Source of the DNA: a virus | IMG/VR virus record: IMGVR_UViG_3300026367_000108 | Span: 1 to 44,046 of that record | Strand: one strand, 5' to 3' | Length of the DNA: 44,046 nucleotides | Shown here: positions 18,520-25,184 of the stretch, in pieces | Numbering within the stretch: position 1 is the stretch's first letter | Layout: each line of letters begins with the position of its first letter | Notes under the pieces: generated by a model | What the model saw: the letters and a program-made list of their open reading frames with translations, nothing else | Database searches by the model: none | What the model was told of the DNA's origin: nothing | Program-made: the position numbers and the translations under genes

Positions 18520-18888
18520 TTAACCTAAACCGTGAGTGATTAAAACAGGGATAACGTCATTGGCTGCATTTGCGGCTTCCAATGCGCGGCCTATGCGCTC
18601 GTTTGTTGCTGCTGATGCGGTGATTACTCGACCTTGCGCGTCAACTGTTAACCATGCGCCTTTGGCGATGGATGCTCCGGCTTTCGCTTTTGCAATGCCG
18701 CTTAGGATTACGTCAATTTGTGCGCCGATTGGCGCGTCTGCTGGCTCTGCTGAAATGCCCAGGATTGGGTCGGCCACATCGTTTGCTAGTTCGACTTTAT
18801 CCTGTGCGGCTGATAGTGCTACGACGGTGTATCGTGGGATCGCCGTTGCTGCCATGAAAGTGGCTATTAAACCTGGAACGTTACGCAT
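18520..18888 (-). CDS. Head decoration-like protein (DUF2190-like)
   Basis: 122 residues, rich in Ala, Ile and Val. The sequence layout (VVALSAAQDKVELAND, DPILGISAEPADAPIGAQID, GAWLTVDAQGRVITASAAT, RIGRALEAANAANDVIPVLI) fits the DUF2190 family of small beta-barrel capsid decoration proteins. Its ATG overlaps the stop of the protease gene and the capsid gene follows, an arrangement seen in Mu-like and lambda-like head clusters. Confidence 0.75.
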   Translation of the reverse strand: MRNVPGLIATFMAATAIPRYTVVALSAAQDKVELANDVADPILGISAEPADAPIGAQIDVILSGIAKAKAGASIAKGAWLTVDAQGRVITASAATNERIGRALEAANAANDVIPVLITHGLG

Positions 18889-19372
18889 TAGCGCTCTCCT
18901 TATTTTCTAGTTCTTGGATAGCGGTCACGATGGTTATTTGTCGGCCATGTTTGCGCTGTTCTTCTTGGTATTCCAGTGCTTGGACGGTCAAGCCCTGGGC
19001 TGTTTGCGGTGCGGGTGGATCGCTGTCTTCTTCTGATTGCTCATTAAAGTTAACGATTTTTTTATTAAACTGGCTGAGGTAAGCCTCGACCATTGTTTGG
19101 GTGGTCTTGCTATCGCCTTCGCCGAATTCGACGGTTGCGGTTAAGTCAAGTTTTTCGCAAAATGCCAGGGTTGCGGCTTTCTGTGCTGGCGCGATAAAGC
19201 CACTAGTAACTAACGCATCGACGCGAGCTGCCATGGCTTGTTTGTTTCGCTGAAGGTCTGCTTCTTCAAAGTTAGCGATCCGGCCTTTTAGCTTGTCGTT
19301 TTCACCTTGCGTGGCTGCCTGTTCAGCTTCTAACGCGGCGATTCGCGTCTTTGCTTGTTCTAGGGTTTCCAT
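18881..19372 (-). CDS. Nested scaffold protein (Mu Z-like), internal start in the protease gene
   Basis: 163 residues starting at the internal ATG (METLEQAKTRIAALEAEQ) and sharing frame and stop with the protease. The start has an excellent ribosome site, GAGGA six bases upstream. The product would be mostly coiled coil (TQGENDKLKGRIANFEEADL), the build of a capsid scaffold. This mirrors Mu I/Z and lambda C/Nu3, where scaffold is made from an internal start. Inferred from sequence; not proven. Confidence 0.65.
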   Translation of the reverse strand: METLEQAKTRIAALEAEQAATQGENDKLKGRIANFEEADLQRNKQAMAARVDALVTSGFIAPAQKAATLAFCEKLDLTATVEFGEGDSKTTQTMVEAYLSQFNKKIVNFNEQSEEDSDPPAPQTAQGLTVQALEYQEEQRKHGRQITIVTAIQELENKESANA

Positions 19373-20017
19373 TGAGTTTTCCTCGTTGAATAGTGGGTTT
19401 GCGGTTACTTGCTCGTTTGCCTTGTCGATTTTCCGATCGGCTGATCGCTTAATGTCGTCTATGGCGTAGTTGGGGATGATCGCGTCGGCTTCTTCTTTGC
19501 TGAATTTGTCGATAATAAATTCACGCATACTTTTGAAAATGCCGGCGATAGCGCTCATGTTCCAGCCGTCTTCCCAGCTTTCTTCAAATTCCACAATCAT
19601 GCTGTCGGCTTCTTCAAAGTTGATCGCGTCCAGTCCTTTGATGGCTGGCGGCTGTGCGCCTAAAAATCCGACGTGACGCAAATATAAGGATCCTGGCACT
19701 GGGTTCGCTGGGTGTTCTGGTAGGTACCAGGAGGCGCTTACTTTTTTGAATGCGTGGTTGGCGACCATTTCTTCAAAGTCGGCGTTTAGCTGGTGCGGCT
19801 CTGCAAAAAGTTTGTTGTCGGCTTCGTTAAATTCGAGCGACTTTATCCAACCGTATGCTGGGTTGTCACCTTTTGGGTGGCCTATTACGATTGGAGCTTC
19901 GTGGATCGCGGGGTCGTATGCGCTGACGGCCGCGGCTAACTTTGACTCGCTAAAGTCCATAGTTGTGCCGTTACTGTCGCGGTGAGTGCCGCTTTTAAAG
20001 ATGTTTATTTTTTTCAT
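18881..20017 (-). CDS. Prohead protease with scaffold domain (Mu I-like)
   Basis: 378 residues. Mu I-like protease domain at about residues 1-140: FKSGTHRDSNGTTMDFSES, APIVIGHPKGDNPAYGWIKS (His and Gly typical of the active-site strand) and KKVSASWYLPEHPANPVPG, with Ser-Ala-Ser as the likely nucleophile motif. A linker (about 140-215) leads to a coiled-coil scaffold domain. It processes the scaffold and perhaps capsid during head maturation. It is the first gene after the late promoter near 20,080 and heads the head operon. Confidence 0.85.
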   Translation of the reverse strand: MKKINIFKSGTHRDSNGTTMDFSESKLAAAVSAYDPAIHEAPIVIGHPKGDNPAYGWIKSLEFNEADNKLFAEPHQLNADFEEMVANHAFKKVSASWYLPEHPANPVPGSLYLRHVGFLGAQPPAIKGLDAINFEEADSMIVEFEESWEDGWNMSAIAGIFKSMREFIIDKFSKEEADAIIPNYAIDDIKRSADRKIDKANEQVTANPLFNEENSMETLEQAKTRIAALEAEQAATQGENDKLKGRIANFEEADLQRNKQAMAARVDALVTSGFIAPAQKAATLAFCEKLDLTATVEFGEGDSKTTQTMVEAYLSQFNKKIVNFNEQSEEDSDPPAPQTAQGLTVQALEYQEEQRKHGRQITIVTAIQELENKESANA

Positions 20018-20077
20018 TTGCCCCTGTCTCGACTCGGTTCTTTGCGACTCGGTGTTCTTTAGGCTGTATTTGTAACT

Positions 20078-20106
20078 CTTATACGTTGGCGTTTTTACCC
20101 GTAAAA
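20078..20106 (-). promoter_or_regulatory. Candidate late promoter for the head/tail operon
   Basis: Minus strand: TTTACG, 16-base spacer, TATAAG, ending about 60 bases before the protease ATG. A perfect 14-base palindrome TTTTACGGGTAAAA covers the -35 element, so an activator or repressor site is likely; the Mor-like protein encoded at 34,097 is a candidate ligand. A direct repeat (CGACTCGGT..TTCTTT, 20031-20060) lies in the leader. Confidence 0.5.
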
Positions 20107-20117
20107 GTTCCAGGCAT

Positions 20118-20144
20118 AAAAAAAGCCACCTGGTGGGCGGCTTT
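20118..20144 (-). terminator. Hairpin terminator after ssb
   Basis: On the minus strand AAAGCCGCCC..GGTGGCTTT forms a 9-position stem with one mismatch, followed by seven T. It closes the accessory unit that ends in ssb, just before the late promoter. Confidence 0.8.
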
Positions 20145-20181
20145 CGTAGAATTAAATCTACAATTATTATTTATGTATTCC

Positions 20182-20667
20182 TCAGAATGGGATATCGTCG
20201 TCAAAATCAAAGTTAGGGTCTGCCATGGGCTGTTGTGCTGCAGGCTGGTTTGTTCCTGGCGGTTTGGCAAAGTTTGAGCCCGTCTTGCGTCCGTCTGGTT
20301 GCCTGGTGCTTTGTTGCTCTGCTCCGCTTGGCTTGCCACCCAACATTTGCATCTGATCGACTATTATTTCGGTCGTGTATTTGTCCTGCCCTGATTGGTC
20401 TTGCCATTTGCGCGTCTGGAGCTTCCCTTCGATGTAAATCTGGGAACCTTTACGCAAGTATTCGCCAGCAATTTCCGCTAAGCGACGATCCATCGTTAAT
20501 TTATGCCACTCGGTGCGCTCTTGCGGTTGTCCGGCCTGGTCTTTCCAACTCTCACTAGTGGCTAGGCTTAGGTTTGCTATTGCGTTGCCTTGAGCGGTGT
20601 ATCTGATTTCTGGATCCTGGCCTAAGTTACCAACTAAAATTACTTTGTTTACGCCTTTTGTTGCCAT
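20182..20667 (-). CDS. ssb: Single-stranded DNA-binding protein
   Basis: 161 residues. OB-fold start [20 protein letters not shown], then [20 protein letters not shown] and [20 protein letters not shown], all typical of bacterial SSB. A Gln/Pro-rich linker leads to the acidic tip DDDIPF that recruits host repair and replication proteins. It coats ssDNA during phage replication and RecET recombination. Oddity: the usual WHRVVLFGKLAE strand reads [12 protein letters not shown] here, so the Phe-Gly pair is replaced. It overlaps the small zinc-ribbon gene upstream by 19 bases. Confidence 0.95.
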   Translation of the reverse strand: MATKGVNKVILVGNLGQDPEIRYTAQGNAIANLSLATSESWKDQAGQPQERTEWHKLTMDRRLAEIAGEYLRKGSQIYIEGKLQTRKWQDQSGQDKYTTEIIVDQMQMLGGKPSGAEQQSTRQPDGRKTGSNFAKPPGTNQPAAQQPMADPNFDFDDDIPF

Positions 20668-20795
20668 GACTTTTTAGCCCTCTCGTTTATAAATTTGGTT
20701 GATTTGCTCGCGCATGTGTTGCATTTGTTGCTCTTGCCTTTGAAGTCTGTTTTTGGCCTGAATATCCGGCAATGGCTGCAACATTTATCTAGCAT
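20649..20795 (-). CDS. Small zinc-ribbon protein (48 aa)
   Basis: 48 residues, [18 protein letters not shown] then [13 protein letters not shown]. Two Cys pairs (C-x2-C with an adjacent His, then C-x2-C) spaced 15-16 residues apart form a likely zinc ribbon like those at the start of HNH-type phage proteins, but no nuclease domain follows. AAAGGAG lies about 10 bases before the ATG. The end overlaps the ssb start. Function unknown; DNA or RNA binding is plausible. Confidence 0.6.
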   Translation of the reverse strand: MLDKCCSHCRIFRPKTDFKGKSNKCNTCASKSTKFINERAKKSWQQKA

Positions 20796-20810
20796 CTGTT
20801 TATTGCTCCT

Positions 20811-21113
20811 TTATTTAGCATCATTTAACTGTTGTACTACTTCATAAACTTCTTTTAATCGTCTAGCTGAACGGCTGAACTCCTGCTGAGAAATGCCGTA
20901 AACGATGATGCAGTTTTTCTTTGGTGTGCCGTTTACGTAGTGGTCTTTTAGTGCTGAGGTGATGCTCTCGCTTTTAATGTTGGTTAGCGATATGAGCAGG
21001 TTGATTTTTAACTCTGACTCGTACCCTTGAAGGAGCGCCCATACAAAGCGCTGCTTTCCTGGTTGCGGCGTCTGGTTAGTCGCCTCGCTTATTGGCTCAG
21101 TTGGTCGATTAAT
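20811..21113 (-). CDS. PapB/FocB-family regulator-like protein without a standard start codon
   Basis: Open frame of about 100 codons reading LLISLTNIKSESITSALKDH, then YVNGTPKKNCIIVYGISQQ and EFSRSARRLKEVYEVVQQL. This matches the PapB/FocB adhesin-regulator domain (helical DNA-binding proteins), which usually has IxSIxSExxxxAxxDxLVxG...F.xxLxRL. There is no ATG, GTG or TTG anywhere in this frame. The first possible initiator is ATT at 21113, just after an in-frame stop. It overlaps the upstream 50-codon frame by 25 bases; a -1 slip on the A6 run at 21113-21118 would join the two. It may start at ATT, be read by frameshift, or be a decayed gene. Confidence 0.55.
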   Translation of the reverse strand: MNRPTEPISEATNQTPQPGKQRFVWALLQGYESELKINLLISLTNIKSESITSALKDHYVNGTPKKNCIIVYGISQQEFSRSARRLKEVYEVVQQLNDAK

Positions 21114-21241
21114 TTTTTAGCTTCGGCTTGCTTGTCTGCCGGTACCCAGTAGGCGCGACGGACAAACCCTTTTGCTTTTTGCTGCTCAGCATACGTCCGG
21201 CTTCGCTCGGCTGCGGTTTTGGTGTTAGTTTGAGTATTAAT
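21089..21241 (-). CDS. Small basic phage protein with probable ATT start (50 aa)
   Basis: 50 residues after the initiator: NTQTNTKTAAERSRTYAEQQ, then KGFVRRAYWVPADKQAEAKK. It resembles the short Arg/Lys-rich phage proteins with an AERxRxYxxxQKAxGxxRxxxWVPAD pattern (antitoxin-like or ribbon-helix type). No ATG, GTG or TTG exists between the upstream in-frame stop and the body. AGGAG stands 6 bases before ATT, and ATT overlaps the stop of the previous gene (ATTAA), the same geometry as TAATG/ATGA couplings. ATT initiation is therefore the best reading. Confidence 0.5.
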   Translation of the reverse strand: MNTQTNTKTAAERSRTYAEQQKAKGFVRRAYWVPADKQAEAKKLIDQLSQ

Positions 21242-21941
21242 GATCTTCTCCTAACCCTATGTATGTGTTATCAAAATCATCTTGGTCACAACTTCTTATG
21301 TCTGTGATTTTGGTTCGTTTTTTAGCCATTCTGTAGAACAGGCTTTCGACGTTATGGTTATGCGATCCGTAATCTGTTTTTCCTCCGTTTAACCAGATGA
21401 TTTTGCCGTCTTTATTGATGTGTAGTTCAATATCTGGATTATTTGTTCTTGATGAACAACCAGTGGATAAGGACTTTTGTTTCCAAAATTTCAAATCAAA
21501 CCATCCATGAGAAGACTGTTCGCATTCCATTGATAAATATTCATCACGGTCGTTGTCGTAGTCATCGTCTTTGTATGCCTTTTGCACCAAGTCGATCATG
21601 CTCTGCATTGTTGTTTCTGCTGGCACCGGCTTAAACATTTGGTCTATTGATTCGCTAATTTGTTTGAGCGCTTCACCTTCCATGTGTTTGGCTATCTTTT
21701 GCTTTACAAATGAATTAATGGTGTCGGTGTAAGGCTCAAGTTCTAACCTGAATAACCCTTGCTCAATTGAAGTTTCGACTTGTTTTTCAAAGTGCTTAGT
21801 TAAAACCCCATAGCTTTGAAAAGCGCTTTTAAAAACTTCGTTAATGCAAGTTGTAAGCTTGTCTTCTATAACCTTTTCAATAGCTCCGCTTCCGACCATT
21901 TCTTCAAATTTTGCGTTTATTAAATTTTGTATATCTTTCAT
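21237..21941 (-). CDS. Hypothetical phage protein (234 aa)
   Basis: 234 residues. The first 120 are amphipathic helices (MKDIQNLINAKFEEMVGSG, FVKQKIAKHMEGEALKQI). A charged linker (YKDDDYDNDRDEYLSMECE) leads to a small mixed C-terminal domain (DIELHINKDGKIIWLNGG). No family recognised. It lies in the unit ending in ssb and is probably an early accessory protein. Confidence 0.75.
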   Translation of the reverse strand: MKDIQNLINAKFEEMVGSGAIEKVIEDKLTTCINEVFKSAFQSYGVLTKHFEKQVETSIEQGLFRLELEPYTDTINSFVKQKIAKHMEGEALKQISESIDQMFKPVPAETTMQSMIDLVQKAYKDDDYDNDRDEYLSMECEQSSHGWFDLKFWKQKSLSTGCSSRTNNPDIELHINKDGKIIWLNGGKTDYGSHNHNVESLFYRMAKKRTKITDIRSCDQDDFDNTYIGLGEDH

Positions 21942-21963
21942 TGTTAATCTTCTTATTTGTTGG

Positions 21964-22776
21964 TTAGTAGTTAATGCTGACGTTTGGCACTTGCCCTTTG
22001 ACGATCATGGTTATGATTTGCTTCGCCTGGGTTTCACTTATGTCTGTGGCCATGAGCGTTGCCAGGATCGCGTTGTTAATGTGCCGCTTGTACTCGTCGC
22101 TGCGGCTTGCCACTTCGGTTTTAATGTCTGGTTTCGGTTCTGCCGGTTTTACCGCCTGTATGGCTTCCTGTTGCTTTATCTTGGCTTCGGCTGCCTCTGC
22201 TCTGGCGTTTGCGTCGATTGCTTGTTGCTTTGCGTCCTGGGCGTCCTGCTCAGCTCGGATACGTGCGGCCTTTTCTGTCGCTACTCGCTCTGCGGCTTCG
22301 TTATCTGCTCTGATGTTGGCCTGGCGTTTGCGCTCGGCTTCGTCCTGCTGGGCTTTGAATGCTTCCTGCTCTTTTTGTAGCTTTTCACGTTCAGCGTTGA
22401 TGCGGTTCTGCTCTGCCATGGCTATGCGCTGCGCTTCTATTTCCTTTTCGCGCTGTGCTTTGGCGATCCTGGCTGCTTTGGCGTCGAGTGGCTTCATGTG
22501 CTGATCGACCATGGCGTCGATTTCGCCTATGAGATACCGCTTGCCGGCGTCGAGGTCTTTGCAAATCTGCAGGGCGTGTTCTTTTGCTTCTTTGTGCAAG
22601 TCATTGACGGCCGTTTTAGATTTCCGAAGGGTGGCCACATGGCTTCGTGCTTCCTTCTCGCCCTTGCTGGTTTCGTAGTCGAACACTACCGATCGGTTGT
22701 TTTCTTTAACCTCAGCTAGTTGCGCCAGAAGTGGCTTTAGTGCGGTTGGTAATGCAATTTGCGTTTGTTGGTTCAT
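21964..22776 (-). CDS. Coiled-coil phage protein (DUF1351-like)
   Basis: 270 residues. The first 90 resemble early phage proteins near ssb and recombinases (NNRSVVFDYETSKGEKEARS, LRKSKTAVNDLHKEAKEHAL). A long charged coiled coil (about 95-215, EKEIEAQRIAMAEQNRINAE and onward) is followed by a short helical domain ending EAQ-type ISETQAKQIITMIVKGQVPN. Proteins of this build usually lie next to SSB or RecT in phage genomes and may aid recombination. The family link is by general resemblance. Confidence 0.7.
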   Translation of the reverse strand: MNQQTQIALPTALKPLLAQLAEVKENNRSVVFDYETSKGEKEARSHVATLRKSKTAVNDLHKEAKEHALQICKDLDAGKRYLIGEIDAMVDQHMKPLDAKAARIAKAQREKEIEAQRIAMAEQNRINAEREKLQKEQEAFKAQQDEAERKRQANIRADNEAAERVATEKAARIRAEQDAQDAKQQAIDANARAEAAEAKIKQQEAIQAVKPAEPKPDIKTEVASRSDEYKRHINNAILATLMATDISETQAKQIITMIVKGQVPNVSINY

Positions 22777-22794
22777 GGCTTTACTCCTTTGTTG

Positions 22795-22953
22795 TTAATC
22801 GTCTAACTGCGCTTCTTTCAGGCAATGCTTGCACACGCCGTCTTCGTCTAATCTGTGCGCTCCCTGGTGGCATTCGACGCAGATTATCGGATCATAAAAT
22901 GGGCTTTGTGTGTCGCATGATGTGGCGCTCATGCCGGCTGGGTAGTAGCTCAT
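22795..22953 (-). CDS. Small zinc-ribbon protein (52 aa)
   Basis: 52 residues with two C-x2-C knuckles (ICVECHQG and VCKHCLKE) separated by about 15 residues, a likely zinc ribbon. ATG at 22953 overlaps the upstream stop (ATGA). It may bind nucleic acid or a protein partner; function unknown. Confidence 0.65.
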   Translation of the reverse strand: MSYYPAGMSATSCDTQSPFYDPIICVECHQGAHRLDEDGVCKHCLKEAQLDD

Positions 22954-23222
22954 TCTGCTAGCCCCATTTCTTCTTTAAACATTGAGTAGCCGGCAAAGGT
23001 GATCCTGAAATAGTCGGCTGTTTTACTTGCTGTTGCGACGGCTCCCTGGTCGATTAGGCAGTTTATGGCGTTCCAGATCTCGTCGTTCTCCATGGCTTTT
23101 GTGCCGTGGGCTGCTGCAAACTGTTCGTCTTGTTCTTCTATGTCTGCGACGGTCATTCTGCTGCCGTCGTAGCTACCCATTAGGAACATGACTTGTGCTT
23201 CGTGGTTGAGGTTTCTTTTCAT
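22950..23222 (-). CDS. Hypothetical early phage protein (90 aa)
   Basis: 90 residues from MKRNLNHEAQVMFLMGSYDG. The start at 23222 is preferred: it has AAGG upstream, while a longer frame back to 23357 would run through a terminator and an operator. It is helical with a winged-helix look (WNAINCLIDQGAVATASKTA, DYFRITFAGY). A 16-bp operator (23250-23265) lies 27 bases before the ATG, which suggests repressor control. Confidence 0.7.
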   Translation of the reverse strand: MKRNLNHEAQVMFLMGSYDGSRMTVADIEEQDEQFAAAHGTKAMENDEIWNAINCLIDQGAVATASKTADYFRITFAGYSMFKEEMGLAE

Positions 23223-23249
23223 GGTTATTCGCCTTGTTGGTTGTTTGCG

Positions 23250-23265
23250 GTTCGTAAAAGTGAAC
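23250..23265. promoter_or_regulatory. Operator GTTC-N8-GAAC
   Basis: GTTCGTAAAAGTGAAC, with flanks extending the perfect arms to GGTTC/GAACC. Member of the nine-site family shared with the immunity region; it sits just upstream of the gene at 23222. Confidence 0.65.
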
Positions 23266-23276
23266 CTGTTGCACCT

Positions 23277-23298
23277 AAAAAAGCGGCCGAAGCCGCCG
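23277..23298 (-). terminator. UUCG-loop terminator
   Basis: On the minus strand GCGGC-TTCG-GCCGC followed by six T. It ends the transcript of the gene at 23315-23602. Confidence 0.85.
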
Positions 23299-23314
23299 AA
23301 CCTTGCAGGGTGGG

Positions 23315-23602
23315 TTAAATACTTAAATAATATTGAATGTGTGCTTTGGGGCTGCACACTTTTTTGTTCAGGTCGATGCGTAATTCTCTGATGCTCATTT
23401 GGCCGTTGTCATCCATAACCCATATTGCAAATTTGGTTTTGTCGTAGCCGAAATCTACTAGCTGCGCGGCTGATTGGCAGACTTTCTCGAACTCGTCTAG
23501 GTTGATGGTTTTGTTTATGTCAAAGTCTGCGTCTGGGTAAGCCTGGTTGATAAAGTTTGACTCGCTCCAGTATAAAAAAATGTCTTGTGATACTAATTTC
23601 AT
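23315..23602 (-). CDS. Hypothetical early phage protein (95 aa)
   Basis: 95 residues, acidic in the middle and beta-rich at the end (FAIWVMDDNGQMSIRELR). No family recognised. It forms its own small transcription unit, with promoter TTGCTA-N17-TAAAGT and an operator half-site upstream and a UUCG terminator downstream. A single-gene unit under repressor-type control suggests a regulatory or host-takeover role; inference only. Confidence 0.7.
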   Translation of the reverse strand: MKLVSQDIFLYWSESNFINQAYPDADFDINKTINLDEFEKVCQSAAQLVDFGYDKTKFAIWVMDDNGQMSIRELRIDLNKKVCSPKAHIQYYLSI

Positions 23603-23640
23603 GTTGTTTCGCCTGTTGGTTTGTTCGCGTTGGTGTGTGT

Positions 23641-23692
23641 ACTTTATGCGTGTGCACCTACGATAGCAAGTAAAAAATACGTAAAAGTGAAC
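23641..23692 (-). promoter_or_regulatory. Promoter with upstream operator for the 95-aa gene
   Basis: Minus strand: TTGCTA (23664-23669), 17-base spacer, TAAAGT (23641-23646). An operator variant GTTCACTTTTACGTAT lies at 23677-23692, eight bases upstream of the -35 box. Confidence 0.5.
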
Positions 23693-23731
23693 TTAATTTA
23701 TATTTGGTTCGCTTAACGGGATGTTGTAGGC

Positions 23732-23759
23732 AAAAAAAAGCGCTCCGAGTGGGGCGCTT
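23732..23759 (-). terminator. Hairpin terminator
   Basis: AAGCGCCCC-loop-GGAGCGCTT on the minus strand (9 bp including one G-T), then T8. It also closes any transcript of the 132-residue gene upstream. Confidence 0.85.
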
Positions 23760-23830
23760 GTGACAAACTTAGTTTTCAATCATCTTATTAGCCTCTTGCT
23801 GGGCTTATTTCATGACACCGGAGAAGTGTG
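23732..23830 (-). ncRNA. Candidate repressor-controlled small RNA (about 99 nt)
   Basis: A promoter TTGTGT-N17-TAATGT (23837-23865, minus strand) points into a stretch with no open frame longer than a few codons. It ends at a strong terminator (23732-23759) with a 9-bp stem and eight T. The operator GTTCACTTTTGCGAAC fills the promoter spacer. The parts are seen directly; a stable RNA product is inferred. Confidence 0.4.
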
Positions 23831-23845
23831 GCCTAAACATTAGCG

Positions 23846-23861
23846 GTTCGCAAAAGTGAAC
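23846..23861. promoter_or_regulatory. Operator GTTC-N8-GAAC inside a promoter
   Basis: GTTCGCAAAAGTGAAC. It occupies the spacer between the -35 (TTGTGT) and -10 (TAATGT) boxes of the candidate small-RNA promoter, where a bound repressor would block RNA polymerase. Confidence 0.65.
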
Positions 23862-23882
23862 ACAAGCTTTATTTGTTTATGG

Positions 23883-24281
23883 CTAAACCAGACTGATTAT
23901 TCGCCTTTCTATGCTGGTCATATTTTTAACAATAAAGTCCAATTCCAGAACATGCTCTGGCTTCGTTTTTCTCAGAAAAGAAACGATCCCGTAAGTCGTT
24001 ATAAGCATGTCGCTTAGTATGTCGGTCATGTCGCATCCAACCTCTTTATGGCGATAAACGATAGGCTCTGGTTCAGGCTCTATTTTATACTGTAACAATT
24101 GGATTGCCTGCTCTAGTTGCCTGCTGCTGGCAAACTTAATACTACTTACGCCGATTTCATTATTTAGCCATCGGTAAAGTCCGGCGCGATCTCCGTTTAT
24201 AGCTTGCTCTTGGTTTATTTTGGAAAGTTGGTTTACGAGGCGCGATATTTCGCTGCGGTATGCAGTTTTTGAATTAGTCAT
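23883..24281 (-). CDS. Phage protein with ORF6C/antirepressor-tail-like segment (132 aa)
   Basis: 132 residues, helical. The middle part (LYRWLNNEIGVSSIKFASSR, then QLEQAIQLLQ) resembles the C-terminal segment of Rha/ORF6C and P22-type antirepressors (L-Y-x-x-L-x-x-x-x-G-V-x-S-x-x...A-I-x-x-L), but no N-terminal DNA-binding Bro/Ant domain is present. It has a strong promoter of its own (TTGACT-N16-TATAGT) without the phage operator, so it may be expressed in the lysogen. Role uncertain. Confidence 0.6.
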   Translation of the reverse strand: MTNSKTAYRSEISRLVNQLSKINQEQAINGDRAGLYRWLNNEIGVSSIKFASSRQLEQAIQLLQYKIEPEPEPIVYRHKEVGCDMTDILSDMLITTYGIVSFLRKTKPEHVLELDFIVKNMTSIERRIISLV

Positions 24282-24309
24282 GGTTATTCCTATTAATTTA
24301 AGGTTAGTT

Positions 24310-24365
24310 TGCGAAAGATTTTTAAGCTTTCGCGGTCACTATAGCTGCACGTTTTTGGTAGTCAA
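24310..24365 (-). promoter_or_regulatory. Strong sigma70-type promoter with a leader hairpin
   Basis: Minus strand: TTGACT (24360-24365), 16-base spacer, TATAGT (24338-24343). Directly behind it GCGAAAG and CTTTCGC (24311-24333) form a 7-bp inverted repeat in the early leader, which may be a protein site or an mRNA hairpin. Confidence 0.65.
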
Positions 24366-24369
24366 GCGC

Positions 24370-24954
24370 TTATTTGCAGAATGCAATACCTAGCTCTACC
24401 CACTCTTTGGTGTTGACTAACTTAGTGATGTCGATTATTTGCACGGCGATTCGCTGGCCTCTAAATCCGTGCTCGTAAAGCGTTTCACAGACGTAGTTTG
24501 CATACCCGCTTCGGTTAGAGCCATCGTTTATGACTCCAACTTTAAATATGTTATCTGCTGCCCATATAGCGTCTTTTGCTGTTGGCTCTTTTGGGCTTTT
24601 AAATATATTGGCCACTCTGATTCTAGCGCTTGAAAGATCTGCTGTTGGTGCCGATGCTGTCGGGGTTGCCACTGTTGACTTTGGTTTTTCCGTTGGAGTT
24701 GGGGTTGCCACTGCTTGTTTGGCGACGACTGTTACTTCTTCTGCCGGCACTTTGCTGGCTTTTTCGGTGTAACCTTGATAGCTGGTGTAAACCTGATAGG
24801 CAATAAAGGCAAAAAAACCGTATACGATTAGGCGCATTATTGAGTATTGCTTTACTTTTTTTAGTGGTGCTTTGGTGCCGCATTGTGGGCAAAATTTACT
24901 ATCGCTTGCTATTTCTGAGTTGCATTTTCTACAAACGTTTGTGGTCTTATCCAT
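24370..24954 (-). CDS. Membrane-anchored zinc-ribbon protein
   Basis: 194 residues from the ATG at 24954 (MDKTTNVCRKCNSEIASDSK). Two C-x2-C pairs (VCRKC, FCPQC) form a zinc ribbon at about residues 8-27. One membrane segment follows (MRLIVYGFFAFIAYQVY, about 40-56), then a Thr/Pro/Ala-rich linker and a C-terminal domain (about 105-194) with two Cys. The DZR-type ribbon plus single membrane helix is common in bacterial accessory proteins. The longer frame back to 25116 would run through the regulatory region and is rejected. Possibly a superinfection or envelope function; inference. Confidence 0.7.
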   Translation of the reverse strand: MDKTTNVCRKCNSEIASDSKFCPQCGTKAPLKKVKQYSIMRLIVYGFFAFIAYQVYTSYQGYTEKASKVPAEEVTVVAKQAVATPTPTEKPKSTVATPTASAPTADLSSARIRVANIFKSPKEPTAKDAIWAADNIFKVGVINDGSNRSGYANYVCETLYEHGFRGQRIAVQIIDITKLVNTKEWVELGIAFCK

Positions 24955-25184
24955 GGATAATGGTTCCTGCTGTTGGTTTTGGTGTCGGGGGCTAAAAATC
25001 ACCGCCATAGGTGGCTGTGCCGGTCTTATTTCCCTTTCGGGTATTGTATTCGCCCACCCCCGACCGACAGAGATTAACATCGGTGACAATGTTGCACAAT
25101 ATCGCGGGTTGGACATTACTTTCTGGCGGGTTGCTTAGCAATAGAAAAGTTCGATAATACGTACTAAGTTCAATAAAGCGTACT
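24955..25184. promoter_or_regulatory. 230-bp regulatory region without a gene
   Basis: Holds two tandem operators (25149-25164 and 25168-25183) and, between them on the minus strand, a TATTAT that could be a -10 box with a weak -35. A G-rich stretch and a small CACC/GGTG hairpin followed by T5 (near 25000) may act as an attenuator in the leader of the zinc-ribbon gene. No convincing small gene was found. Confidence 0.5.
25149..25183. promoter_or_regulatory. Tandem operators GTTC-N8-GTAC (two copies)
   Basis: GTTCGATAATACGTAC and GTTCAATAAAGCGTAC, centres 19 bp apart, so on nearly the same DNA face. Same family as the immunity-region sites. They would bring the accessory/ssb unit under CI control. 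Confidence 0.65.

Noticed and set aside
20079-20339. 86-codon frame overlapping ssb on the same strand
   Set aside because: It lies inside ssb in another frame and runs through the ssb terminator; no domain.
20649-21246. CRISPR array or other repeat structure in the apparent gene gap
   Set aside because: No regular repeats; the gap is filled by three small reading frames.
24955-25116. 54-residue N-terminal extension of the membrane zinc-ribbon protein
   Set aside because: Composition is unlike a protein domain, it runs through the regulatory region, and the zinc ribbon starts naturally at 24954.
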